A DNA stretch of 64,000 bases from a bacterium (lineage in GTDB: Bacteria > UBA8248): NCBI GenBank assembly GCA_022825065.1, contig JAJDYR010000030.1, positions 1 through 64,000 on the forward strand, in the 5' to 3' direction. A model generated the notes under the pieces. It had not been told where the DNA came from, ran no database searches, and saw only the letters and a list, made by a program, of their open reading frames with translations. A program made the translations under genes and the position numbers. This document shows, in pieces, positions 42,933 to 52,519 of the stretch (its first letter is position 1; each line of letters begins with the position of its first letter).

Positions 42933-43535
42933 TTAAGGGGACCTCCAGCGATTCAGGACGGCCTCTTTCACCAGATTCCTGAGGCTCACCGCATCCACCG
43001 GCTTGGGCAGGCAATGCGCCGCACCTATGTCAAGAATGCGCCGGCGCCCTTCCCCATCGCCGCCGTCGAACGCCAGGACGACCGTTTCGCCGCCGGCTTC
43101 GCCCTCCTTGATCTGGCGGCACACCTCGTAACCATCGACATTTGAATGATTCAGGTCGAGTATCACCACATCCGGATGCGATGTCGAATAAAGGACCCCT
43201 GCCCGGAACCCGTCGCGCGCCACTTGAATTTCATAGCCCGGCTCACCGGACAAGAGCGCTTCTCTGAGAGAATCGGCGAGACCCTGGTCGCCGTTCACGA
43301 TGAGCACCCGGGGAACGCCCCTCTTCTCCGGGAAAGGATGGGGTATGTTGCGCGATTCGAGAAAGGAGAGAAGCGCCTCTTTTTTCACCCTCCTGTGGCC
43401 CCCGGGCGTTCGGTATGCGCGCAGCCAGCCCTTGTCTATCCAGTTTTGAATCGTAACCGGCGTGACGTCGCAAATTTCCGCGACTTCGAACGTGGTGAAC
43501 ACCTTTTTCCTGGACAATTTCTCCGCGCTGGACAA
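42933..43535 (-). CDS. Excisionase/MerR-type HTH fused to a receiver-like domain
   Basis: This 200-residue protein has an N-terminal HTH of the MerR/excisionase type (FTTFEVAEICDVTPVTIQNW, then RTPGGHRRVKKE) and a receiver-like domain at about 75-195. The phospho-acceptor Asp is present (VVILDLNHSNVDGYE) and Lys in CLPKP, but the acidic pocket DD is changed to Asn-Gly-Asp (VLIVNGDQ). Phosphorylation may be altered. The target may be its own promoter, where an inverted repeat lies 33 bp upstream. Confidence 0.87.
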   Translation of the reverse strand: MSSAEKLSRKKVFTTFEVAEICDVTPVTIQNWIDKGWLRAYRTPGGHRRVKKEALLSFLESRNIPHPFPEKRGVPRVLIVNGDQGLADSLREALLSGEPGYEIQVARDGFRAGVLYSTSHPDVVILDLNHSNVDGYEVCRQIKEGEAGGETVVLAFDGGDGEGRRRILDIGAAHCLPKPVDAVSLRNLVKEAVLNRWRSP

Positions 43536-43567
43536 GGGCCGCCCCCATTGTGGCTAAGAATATGATG

Positions 43568-43583
43568 CGTATTCGCCAATACG
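43568..43583. promoter_or_regulatory. Inverted repeat, candidate operator of the HTH-receiver regulator
   Basis: CGTATT-CGCC-AATACG is a perfect 6-bp dyad with 4-bp spacer, 33 bp upstream of the regulator start. MerR/excisionase-type HTH proteins bind such dyads. That this protein binds it is inference. Confidence 0.4.
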
Positions 43584-43705
43584 TGAGTGAGTTGTGCGAA
43601 AAATTTTGCAAATGATTTCTCGCACATTGCTCCCCGTATTTCAACCAGGACCGGAGAGACAGGGGATATGAAAACGCGCTCCGGGCGGGATGAGGTTCGA
43701 GAGCG

Positions 43706-43733
43706 TTGAATTTCAAGAGACTCGGCGTATATT
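43706..43733 (+). promoter_or_regulatory. Candidate promoter of the dtd-recN operon
   Basis: TTGAAT (43706-43711), 16 bp, TATATT (43728-43733), about 80 bp upstream of dtd. Confidence 0.5.
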
Positions 43734-43814
43734 CTGGACCCATCGCCGACATATAGCGCAAACGGGATGGCGGCGGCCGGGAGAAAGTGAAATGACCTTA
43801 CGAGATGAGCGGAA

Positions 43815-44264
43815 ATGAGAGCCGTTGTTCAGCGCGTGAGCGAGGCCCGCGTCCGGGTGGATTCGGAGGTGGTTGGAGAAATCCGGGCCGGACTCCTCGT
43901 TTTCCTGGGAGTCGGGCGCGAGGATACTGAAAAAGACGTCGATTTCCTCGCCGATAAAACCACCAACTTGAGGATATTCCCGGATGAAGCGCAGAAAATG
44001 AACCTCTCGCTTCTCGACGCGGGCGGAGCGATGCTCGTCGTCAGCCAGTTCACCCTGCACGGCGATTGCCGGAAAGGGAGGCGTCCCGCCTTCATCGCCG
44101 CGGCCCCGCCCGAGCAGGCGGAGCCTCTCTATGAGCGGTTCGTCGCGCAGGTCGGAAAACGGGGGGTCCCGGTCGCGGCGGGCCGCTTCGGCGCGATGAT
44201 GGAAGTCGAACTCGTGAACGACGGCCCCGTCACCCTGCTGCTGGATTCCAGGGGCGCGTTCTAG
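43815..44264 (+). CDS. dtd: D-aminoacyl-tRNA deacylase
   Basis: This 149-residue homodimeric enzyme hydrolyses D-aminoacyl-tRNA. It has [16 protein letters not shown] at the start, the conserved [17 protein letters not shown] stretch and the cross-subunit [10 protein letters not shown] motif at the end. Its stop overlaps the GTG of the next gene by one base. First gene of a plus-strand set running to recN. Confidence 0.96.
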   Translation: MRAVVQRVSEARVRVDSEVVGEIRAGLLVFLGVGREDTEKDVDFLADKTTNLRIFPDEAQKMNLSLLDAGGAMLVVSQFTLHGDCRKGRRPAFIAAAPPEQAEPLYERFVAQVGKRGVPVAAGRFGAMMEVELVNDGPVTLLLDSRGAF

Positions 44265-45181
44265 TGGCTCTCAGGGCGAGAGACTTGGCCCTTCTCAAGG
44301 AAAAGCTCGACGCGCTCGCCCGCACCTATCACGACGCCTATCTCTCCACCGACCCGCTCGGCCTTGCGCACGCCTACCGGGGCGCGCGGGATCGCGAGGT
44401 CGCCGCATTTCTGAGCGCATCGCTGGCCTTCGGCAACGCCGCCGCCATACGCGTAAGCGTCAAGCGCATCATGGAGCGGCTCGGCCCCCGGCCGGCCGAC
44501 GCGCTGCGCAGCCAGCTTCCCGTGGAGAGCGCGCGCCTCTTCGAGGGCCTCTACCACCGCTGGGTAGGCCCTGAGGCCATCGGCGTTTTCGCCCAGGCGA
44601 TCGGCGCCGCGCTTAAGCGCGAGGGATCGCTCGAAGCACTTTTTATGCAAGGATACCGCGCAGAGGAGGAGACACTCCAGGGGGCTCTTAAAAGATTCAG
44701 GGAGCGTTTGCTGGGCTTCCTGCCTGCGGCTCCCGCCAACGCGAGGGTCGGGCGCGGCGTCTCCTATCTCCTGCCCGACCCCGAGAGCGGCAGCGCGTGC
44801 AAGCGGCTTCACCTGTTTCTCAGGTGGATGGTGCGGCCCGACGACGGACTGGACCTGGGTCTCTGGAAAGGGCCGAAAACGCATCAGCTCATCATACCGC
44901 TCGACACCCACATCGCGCGCATCGGGCGTCTGCTCGGACTCACCGACAGGAAGACGCCCGACCTCAAGATGGCGCTCGAGATCACCAGAAACCTGAAGCG
45001 CATCGACCCGGACGACCCGGTGCGCTACGATTTCGCCATCTCGCGGATGGGCATCTTGAAGCATTGCCCGAGCAAAAGAGACATCAAACTCTGCGCGGGC
45101 TGTCCGCTTCAGGATGCCTGCCGCTACTGGCGGCGTCTGCCCAGGCGAAGAAAAGACGCGGCCATGCAGGCGCGCGGATGA
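44264..45181 (+). CDS. TIGR02757 (DUF2400) family protein
   Basis: This 305-residue protein matches the TIGR02757 pattern: REVAAFLSASLAFGNAAAIR, FHLR-like CKRLHLFLRWMVRPDDGLDL and the C-terminal LCAGCPLQDAC cluster, which resembles the Fe-S or Zn Cys arrangement of HhH-type DNA glycosylases. LIIPLDTHIARIGRLLGLT is also typical. Function is uncharacterised; a DNA-repair role is only suggested by the fold resemblance. The start is GTG overlapping the dtd stop. Confidence 0.85.
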   Translation: MALRARDLALLKEKLDALARTYHDAYLSTDPLGLAHAYRGARDREVAAFLSASLAFGNAAAIRVSVKRIMERLGPRPADALRSQLPVESARLFEGLYHRWVGPEAIGVFAQAIGAALKREGSLEALFMQGYRAEEETLQGALKRFRERLLGFLPAAPANARVGRGVSYLLPDPESGSACKRLHLFLRWMVRPDDGLDLGLWKGPKTHQLIIPLDTHIARIGRLLGLTDRKTPDLKMALEITRNLKRIDPDDPVRYDFAISRMGILKHCPSKRDIKLCAGCPLQDACRYWRRLPRRRKDAAMQARG

Positions 45182-45254
45182 ACGGCGGGCGCGGTTGCCG
45201 GGGCGCAGACCCTGGGATACCTTGCCACCGAGGCTGACTCAGGAGATTCAACAC

Positions 45255-46160
45255 GTGGCGACGAACATTGAACGCATCGCACTGACCGCATGGGCGGAGG
45301 CGCAAAAAAGCCCGCTCGACTTCACCGGCCTTACCGCGTGGCTGAAAGAAAGGGGCTTCGAGGTCCATCTCGATCAGGACACGGCGCAGATGGCGGGAGG
45401 GGAAACGGGCGCAGCGCGCGAGGAGGTCGTCAGGCGCGCCGACCTGGTGATCGTCTTCGGCGGCGACGGCTCCATGCTGCGCACCGCGCACAACATCGGG
45501 GCGGAATCCCCGCTGCTGTTGGGCATCAACACAGGGCACCTGGGCTTTCTGGCGGACATCCCCCAGGCCGAACTCTACCCGGCGCTGGAGCGGATACTCG
45601 TCAAAAAAGAGTTTTCCATCGAATCGCGGATGCGGCTGGGCGCGGAGGTTCAAATCAACGGGGGCGCGGCGCCCGCGCTGTCCGATACGCTGAACGACAT
45701 CGTGCTCACCACCGGGCCTCTGGCGCGCATGGTCGAATTCGAGGTCCAGATGGAAGGCAGGCATCTGGGCTATTTCCGAGCGGACGGCCTCATCGTCGCC
45801 ACGCCCACGGGCTCCACGGCCTATTCGCTCTCCGCGGGAGGGCCGCTCGTGCTGCCCGATCTGAACGTGATGCTCATCAACCCGATATGCCCGCACACGC
45901 TCAGCAACCGGCCCATCGTCGTCCCCGCCGAGACGGAACTTGAAATCACCATCTTTCCGGATACCGAAGCGGAGGGACGCGAGGTTCTCCTCACGCTCGA
46001 CGGCTTCCCCGGATGCGAGCTCGAGGCGGGCGATTCGGTGAAAATCAGGAAAAGCCGCACCCCCGTGCGAATCATCAGGCCCAAGGGTGCGGATTTCTTT
46101 CAGACCTTGAGGGAAAAACTCTTGTGGGAGACCCACCCGCGCGGCGGCCGGAAGACTTGA
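45255..46160 (+). CDS. nadK: NAD kinase
   Basis: This 301-residue enzyme makes NADP from NAD and ATP. It has the GGDG motif in VIVFGGDGSMLRTAH, GINTGHLGFLAD, and the NAD-binding region LIVATPTGSTAYSLSAGGP. The start is GTG at 45255, with AGGAG nine bases upstream; upstream in-frame sequence overlaps the preceding gene and is not conserved. It lies 7 bp before recN, a common order. Confidence 0.95.
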   Translation: MATNIERIALTAWAEAQKSPLDFTGLTAWLKERGFEVHLDQDTAQMAGGETGAAREEVVRRADLVIVFGGDGSMLRTAHNIGAESPLLLGINTGHLGFLADIPQAELYPALERILVKKEFSIESRMRLGAEVQINGGAAPALSDTLNDIVLTTGPLARMVEFEVQMEGRHLGYFRADGLIVATPTGSTAYSLSAGGPLVLPDLNVMLINPICPHTLSNRPIVVPAETELEITIFPDTEAEGREVLLTLDGFPGCELEAGDSVKIRKSRTPVRIIRPKGADFFQTLREKLLWETHPRGGRKT

Positions 46161-46167
46161 GAACCCC

Positions 46168-47883
46168 ATGCTCCGCCTGCTCAAGATCACGAATTTCGCC
46201 ATCATCGACGACCTGGAAATCGCCTTCGGCTCCGGCCTGAACGTCCTGACGGGCGAGACGGGCGCCGGGAAATCCATCATCTTCGATGCCCTGAACCTCA
46301 CCCTGGGCGCGCGCGCAGGGGGCGACCTCGTTCGCGGGGGGGCCAAGGAGGCCATCGTCGAATCGCTCTTCGAGATACCCGACACCGCGGGCGGCAGCGC
46401 CGCCCGCTCGCTGCTCGAAGAAGCGGGCGTGGAGGTGGGAGACGACGGCGAACTCATCGTGCGGCGCCGGGTGGCGGAGGCGGGCAGAAGCCGCATCTAC
46501 CTGAACGGCGTCCTCGGCACGGCGTCGCTGCTCTCCCGGGTGGGCGAGCGCCTCGTGAACATCCACGGCCAGCACGCGCACCAAAGCCTCCTGCGCCCCG
46601 CAAGCCACCTGGGGCTTCTCGATGATTTCGCGGGAACGAACGGAGCGCGAGCCGCACTGGGAGAACTGGTGCGCGAACTCAAAATCGCAGATGAAAAACT
46701 GAGCGCGCACCGTGACGGCGTGCGCGAGCGCGCCCAGAGGGCGGACCTCCTGCGATTTCAGGTGGAAGAACTCGAAAAAGCCGCGCTGCGCACCGGTGAA
46801 CTGGCGGAAATCGAGGCCGAACTCCCGAGACTCAGAAACGCGGGCCGCCTGATAGAAGGCGCCGCCTCGCTCTATGAGCGGCTATACGAGGCGGAAGGCG
46901 CGGTGGTCGAGAAAACGGGCGAAATCCAGCGCCAACTCGAAAGCATGGCCGATCTCGATAAATCCCTGGGTTCCCTTGCGGAGGAAGCCTTATCCGCGCA
47001 GGCGCAACTGGAGAGCCTCGCCGATTCGCTTCGCGGCTATGCGGAAGGAATCGAGCACGACCCCGAACGCCTCGAAGCCCTGGAAGCCAGGCGCGCGCTG
47101 ATACGCGAGATGATCAGAAAATACGGGAGCGACGAGGCCGAATGCCTGGCCTTTCTCGATGAGTGCCGGAACAGCCTCGCCGCCATCTCGGATGAAGAGG
47201 GAACCGAGGCGCGCCTCGTGGACGCGCGCGACGCGCTACGGGCCGACCTTACGAAAGCCGCCCTCACGCTTTCGGGGAAAAGGGCGCGCGTCGCCGAAAG
47301 CCTGGATGCGCGCATGGAAGAGGCGTTGGGTGAACTGGGGCTCAGGGGAGCGAAATTCCTGACGCTCATCACGCATCAAGACGACCCCGAGGGTTTCATC
47401 CGCACAGGCGGGCGTGCGGTGGCCGTTCGCGCCGACGGCGTCGACCGCGCGCAGTTTCACTTCTCGCCCAACCCCGGCGAGCCGCCGCGTTCTTTAAGCC
47501 GCGTCGCCTCGGGCGGTGAACTATCTCGGCTGATGCTGGCCCTGGAGTCCGTCCTGAGGCGCGCCGACTTGATCCCCACCCTGATATTCGACGAGGTGGA
47601 TGCAGGGATCGGCGGAGCGGTTGCCGAGGTGGTGGGCAGAAAGCTGAAAGGTGTATCGGTGAGCCACCAGGTGCTCGTCGTCACCCACCTGCCTCAGGTC
47701 GCGAGCCTGGGCGACCGCCACTTCCGGGTGGAAAAACACGTCGCCGGAAAGCGCACGCAAACGCGCGTCGAGCTTTTAGGCGATGATGAGCGCGTGGAGG
47801 AGATCGCCCGCATGGGAACGGGGCTGGAGATTACAGACGCCGCCAGAGAGCACGCAAGGGAGATGCTCGAAAAGGCGGAGTGA
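46168..47883 (+). CDS. recN: DNA repair protein RecN
   Basis: This 571-residue SMC-like ATPase acts in double-strand-break repair. It has Walker A GETGAGKSI near residue 33, HGQHAHQSLL, a central coiled coil (about 160-350), the ABC signature LSRVASGGELSRLMLALE and Walker B IFDEVDAGIGG. Length is typical. Its last 47 codons (from about 47741) recur as two downstream fragments at 48431-48579 and 49182-49327, each following a coiled-coil gene. Confidence 0.95.
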   Translation: MLRLLKITNFAIIDDLEIAFGSGLNVLTGETGAGKSIIFDALNLTLGARAGGDLVRGGAKEAIVESLFEIPDTAGGSAARSLLEEAGVEVGDDGELIVRRRVAEAGRSRIYLNGVLGTASLLSRVGERLVNIHGQHAHQSLLRPASHLGLLDDFAGTNGARAALGELVRELKIADEKLSAHRDGVRERAQRADLLRFQVEELEKAALRTGELAEIEAELPRLRNAGRLIEGAASLYERLYEAEGAVVEKTGEIQRQLESMADLDKSLGSLAEEALSAQAQLESLADSLRGYAEGIEHDPERLEALEARRALIREMIRKYGSDEAECLAFLDECRNSLAAISDEEGTEARLVDARDALRADLTKAALTLSGKRARVAESLDARMEEALGELGLRGAKFLTLITHQDDPEGFIRTGGRAVAVRADGVDRAQFHFSPNPGEPPRSLSRVASGGELSRLMLALESVLRRADLIPTLIFDEVDAGIGGAVAEVVGRKLKGVSVSHQVLVVTHLPQVASLGDRHFRVEKHVAGKRTQTRVELLGDDERVEEIARMGTGLEITDAAREHAREMLEKAE

Positions 47884-47945
47884 GAGAGGATGCCAGAAGC
47901 TGCGCGACCGCCTCGGTACAGGGTGTTCGCCTCACAGGGCGGATG

Positions 47946-47954
47946 TGCTAGAAT
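47946..47954 (+). promoter_or_regulatory. Extended -10 promoter of coiled-coil gene 1
   Basis: TGCTAGAAT, an extended -10, lies 42 bp before the ATG. The same element precedes the second copy at 48643-48651. Confidence 0.5.
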
Positions 47955-47995
47955 GATGATTGCGACTCCATGTTCACCTACGGGAGAACTCAGAA

Positions 47996-48430
47996 ATGAA
48001 CGACATCCGATTCGACACGCTGAAAGCCGCCCGCGACCTGAAAGCCGCCGGCCTGGAGGAAGCCCACGCCGAAGCCATCGTTGCGACGATGGGCCGCACC
48101 ATGGGCGAGAACCTGGCCACCAACACCGACATCAAGGAACTCGAACAGGCTATCAAGGCTCACGAACTAGCTACAAAAGCCGATTTTAAGGAACTGGAAC
48201 AGGCCACCAGAGCCGACATCAAGGCTTTTGAACAGGCCACCAAGGCCGATATCAAGGCCCTCGAGCAGGCTATCAAGGCCCTCGAACAGACCACCAAAGC
48301 CGACAACAAAGCTCTCGAGCAGGCCACCGATACCAAATTAACGGCCCTCGAACATCGGATTACGGTCCGGCTCGGCGGGTTGACCGTTGCCGGCGTCGCA
48401 TTCCTCGCCACACTCATCAAGCTGTTCTGA
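47996..48430 (+). CDS. DUF1640/CCDC90-like coiled-coil protein with C-terminal membrane anchor, copy 1
   Basis: 144 residues. The N-terminal DUF1640-type motif FDTLKAARDLKAAGLEEAHA is followed by EAIVATMGRTMGENLAT. A coiled coil built of 11-residue units (ATKADIKALEQ type) and 7-residue units (AIKALEQ, AIKAHEL) comes next. It ends HRITVRLGGLTVAGVAFLAT, then LIKLF, a membrane helix typical of the family. DUF1640 resembles eukaryotic MCUR1/CCDC90; the bacterial role is unknown. GGGAG lies nine bases before the ATG. Confidence 0.85.
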   Translation: MNDIRFDTLKAARDLKAAGLEEAHAEAIVATMGRTMGENLATNTDIKELEQAIKAHELATKADFKELEQATRADIKAFEQATKADIKALEQAIKALEQTTKADNKALEQATDTKLTALEHRITVRLGGLTVAGVAFLATLIKLF

Positions 48431-48579
48431 GCGCCGCGGGAAAAAACGCGGCACGCGCAAGCGTCGAGGTTCTCGACGATGATGAGCGTGTGGAGGAGAT
48501 CGCCCGCATGGGAACGGGCCTCGAAATCACCGACGCCGCCCGCGAACACGCGAAAGAGATGCTCGGCAAGGCGGAGTGA
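48431..48579 (+). pseudogene. recN 3'-terminal fragment, copy 2
   Basis: It encodes VLDDDERVEEIARMGTGLEI followed by TDAAREHAKEMLGKAE and a stop, matching the last residues of RecN. Many differences from recN are silent third-base changes. It starts directly after the coiled-coil stop codon, has no start codon of its own, and is not an independent gene. Confidence 0.85.
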
Positions 48580-48642
48580 GAGAGGGACGCCGGAAGCTGC
48601 GCGACCGCCTTGATACCGGGCGTTCGCCTCGCAGGGCGGATA

Positions 48643-48651
48643 TGCTAGAAT
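48643..48651 (+). promoter_or_regulatory. Extended -10 promoter of coiled-coil gene 2
   Basis: TGCTAGAAT as in copy 1, 42 bp before the ATG. Confidence 0.5.
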
Positions 48652-48692
48652 GATTCTTGCGACTCCATGTTCACCTACGGGAGAACGCAGAA

Positions 48693-49181
48693 ATGAACGA
48701 CACCCGATTCGACACGCTGAAAGCCGCCCGCGACCTGAAAGCCGCCGGTCTGGAGGAAGCCCACGCCGAAGCCATCGTTGCGACGATGGGCCGCGCCATG
48801 GGCGAGAACCTGGCCACCAAAACCGATATCAAGGAACTCGAACAGGCCACCAAAGCCGATATCAAGGCTCTTGAACAGGCCACCAAGACCGATATCAAGG
48901 CCCTCGAGCAGGCTATCAAGGCTCACGAACTAGCCACAAGAGCCGATTTCAAGGAACTCGAACAGACCATCAAGGCCCTTGAGCAGGCTACCAAAGCCGA
49001 CATCAAGGCGCTCGCACAAACCACCAGAGCCGACCTAACGGCTCTCGAGCAGGCCCTCAAGACCCACGAACAGACTACCAAAGCCGACAGCAAGGCCCTC
49101 GAACACCGGATTACGGTCCGGCTCGGCGGGTTGACCGTTGCCGGCGTCGCATTCCTCGCCACCCTCATCAAACTGTTCTGA
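48693..49181 (+). CDS. DUF1640/CCDC90-like coiled-coil protein with C-terminal membrane anchor, copy 2
   Basis: 162 residues; the first 48 and last 28 are almost identical to copy 1. The coil between them is reshuffled: 11-mers (ATKTDIKELEQ, ATKADIKALEQ, TTRADLTALEQ and others) and 7-mers (AIKAHEL, TIKALEQ, ALKTHEQ). It is 18 residues longer than copy 1, equal to one 7-mer plus one 11-mer, so coil phase is preserved. The promoter and ribosome site are conserved with copy 1. Confidence 0.85.
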   Translation: MNDTRFDTLKAARDLKAAGLEEAHAEAIVATMGRAMGENLATKTDIKELEQATKADIKALEQATKTDIKALEQAIKAHELATRADFKELEQTIKALEQATKADIKALAQTTRADLTALEQALKTHEQTTKADSKALEHRITVRLGGLTVAGVAFLATLIKLF

Positions 49182-49327
49182 CCGCCGCGGGAAAAAGCGC
49201 GGCACGCGCAAGCGTCGAGGTGCTGGACGACGATGAGCGCGTGGAGGAGATCGCCCGCATGGGAACGGGCCTCGAGATCACAGACGCCGCCCGCGAACAC
49301 GCGAGAGAGATGCTGGGAAAGGCATAG
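49182..49327 (+). pseudogene. recN 3'-terminal fragment, copy 3
   Basis: It encodes VEVLDDDERVEEIARMGTGL, EITDAAREHAREMLGKA and a TAG stop. It is closer to copy 2 in residues 1-8 (ASVEVLDD) than to recN (TRVELLGD). No coiled-coil gene follows it. The rest of the 302-bp spacer to 49483 holds only a short repeat. Confidence 0.82.
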
Positions 49328-49375
49328 CAGGGCCAGACCCCCGCGCCTGTCCTTATTTTTCGTCCGGCCCATACA

Positions 49376-49430
49376 GGACAACAATGGTGGGTCGGAAACA
49401 ACCGAAGGAGTTGTCCCCTGCTACGGGTGG
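49376..49430 (+). repeat. Short repeat upstream of the second membrane-coil gene, copy 1
   Basis: GGACAAC at its start and GTTGTCCCCTGCTACGGG at its end form an imperfect hairpin. A similar block ending GTTGTCCCCTGCTGCGG lies at 49978-50030, so the gene at 49484-49837 is flanked by the same repeat in direct orientation. Confidence 0.55.
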
Positions 49431-49483
49431 AAAGCTGCGACTGATGGGGCGCCGCCCCGAAATCACGCCCCTTCGGGAATCAA

Positions 49484-49837
49484 TTACTCGATCCCGTTTC
49501 CGGTGCGGCGGATGAGTTCTTTCAGAGCAGCCATGTTTTCGGCATGTTGCCTTTCCATAGCCACCATCGTCTTTTCGTGAGCCGCCATCGTTTCCGCGTG
49601 AGACGCCATGGTTTCTTCGTGAGCCGCCATAGCTTCCGTGTGAGCCGCCATGGTTTGCGCGTGACGCGATTCCATGGCCGTCATGGTTTCTGCGTGCAGC
49701 TGCTCCCGCGCACGAGACGCCGCCTGCATCTGCCGGAGTCCACTGAAGATCAGCAGGCATTGCGCGCCGCCGACACCAAGCGCCACCAAGGGACCGGCGG
49801 CCGTGGCCAACAACATGTAGAACTGGTAATCCGTCAT
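49484..49837 (-). CDS. Membrane-anchored coiled-coil protein with 7-residue repeats
   Basis: 117 residues from the ATG at 49837. An N-terminal membrane helix (LLATAAGPLVALGVGGAQCL) is followed by heptad-like units HAETMTA, HTEAMAA, HEETMAS, HAETMAA and HEKTMVA. The end, HAENMAALKELIRRTGNGIE, matches the paralogue at 26707-27141. The two share GAQC-LI in the membrane helix and differ in repeat period (7 versus 18 residues). Function is unknown. Confidence 0.72.
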   Translation of the reverse strand: MTDYQFYMLLATAAGPLVALGVGGAQCLLIFSGLRQMQAASRAREQLHAETMTAMESRHAQTMAAHTEAMAAHEETMASHAETMAAHEKTMVAMERQHAENMAALKELIRRTGNGIE

Positions 49838-49977
49838 CTCTCGCCCCCATCTCTCAGAATGAAAATTCAGATGGGTCTTTGAAATCCTCGCGCACAGCCA
49901 CGATACCATGTCCCCGCGCGCCGCCAAATCGCGGGAACGCCCGGAGGAATCCTCTCCCGGCGGACGGGAGTGATGAC

Positions 49978-50030
49978 GGACAACTACGGGGGCAGGACTA
50001 CCCGGAAGGGTTGTCCCCTGCTGCGGATGG
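49978..50030 (+). repeat. Short repeat flanking the second membrane-coil gene, copy 2
   Basis: GGACAACTACGGGGGCAGGA to GTTGTCCCCTGCTGCGG; see the block at 49376. It lies in a 613-bp spacer (49838-50450) that contains only repeats. Confidence 0.55.
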
Positions 50031-50078
50031 GGCCCTAAGTCCGATGGGACGTCAATTCGGAATCAACTCCCCTCTTGA

Positions 50079-50420
50079 GGGGGCTGTTGAAAAAGTCCCC
50101 TAAAAGGGTTGACAACCTCCCCAATCGAGAATGTCCACCGTCATTCCGGCGAAAGCCGGAATCCATTTTACGCCTCCTGCCTTTCGTCAGGGTTCCCGCA
50201 CATCGGCGGGGAAGGATACACCGCAGTTCATTCACCCGCACCCGCAAATGGATTCCGGCTTTCGCCGGAATGACGAACAAAACCGCAAGAACTGTAGGGA
50301 CAGACCCCCGTGCCTGTCCCCATAGCGCCCAATCCGAGCAGGGACAACCACGGGGGGATTGTTCATACGAATCGCAGATCGTTTGGGGCGACCCCCCAAA
50401 GAGGACCGCCCCAAACGAAT
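50079..50420. repeat. Composite repeat block with MITE terminus and paired CGTCATTCCGG hairpins
   Basis: GGGGGCTGTTGAAAAAGTCC opens the block. At 50139-50168 and 50246-50275 lie two 30-bp copies of a hairpin in inverted orientation (CATTCCGGCgaaaGCCGGAATCC), which could pair across 80 bp. A hairpin built on GTAGGGACAGACCCCCGTGC and its partner follow (about 50294-50370). Confidence 0.7.
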
Positions 50421-50450
50421 GCAACTCTATGCTGTTTTCCCTAAACGCCC

Positions 50451-52406
<1,956 letters not shown>

Positions 52407-52470
52407 GAGAATACCTCCCGGCTCGGTCAGGTGAAATCATATCGATGGCGATTTTTCGCTATTGTTGGAT

Positions 52471-52499
52471 ATTCGCGCGGATTTCTCAAGTAGCCCTGC
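52471..52499 (-). promoter_or_regulatory. Candidate promoter of acs
   Basis: On the minus strand TTGAGA (52494-52499), 17 bp, AACAAT (52471-52476). The leader is about 58 bases and ends with GGGAGGT before the ATG. Confidence 0.45.
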
Positions 52500-52519
52500 G
52501 CGGATATGGAGGGGACGAA

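Larger units (their letters stand above)
47741..49327 (+). repeat. Tandem array: recN 3' end plus coiled-coil gene, two full units and one partial
   Basis: Unit 1 (47741-48430) is the recN tail plus the first coiled-coil gene. Unit 2 (48431-49181) is a recN-tail copy plus the second gene. A third tail copy fills 49182-49327. Spacer, promoter and 5' coding sequences are nearly identical between units. The repeat junction coincides with the stop codon of the coiled-coil gene. Confidence 0.85.

Noticed and set aside
48431..48579. Independent small gene
   Set aside because: It has no start codon with ribosome site and matches the recN C-terminus, so it is a fragment.
47996..49181. CRISPR or satellite array
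   Set aside because: The short repeats are coding 33-bp and 21-bp units in frame within two proteins, without spacers.
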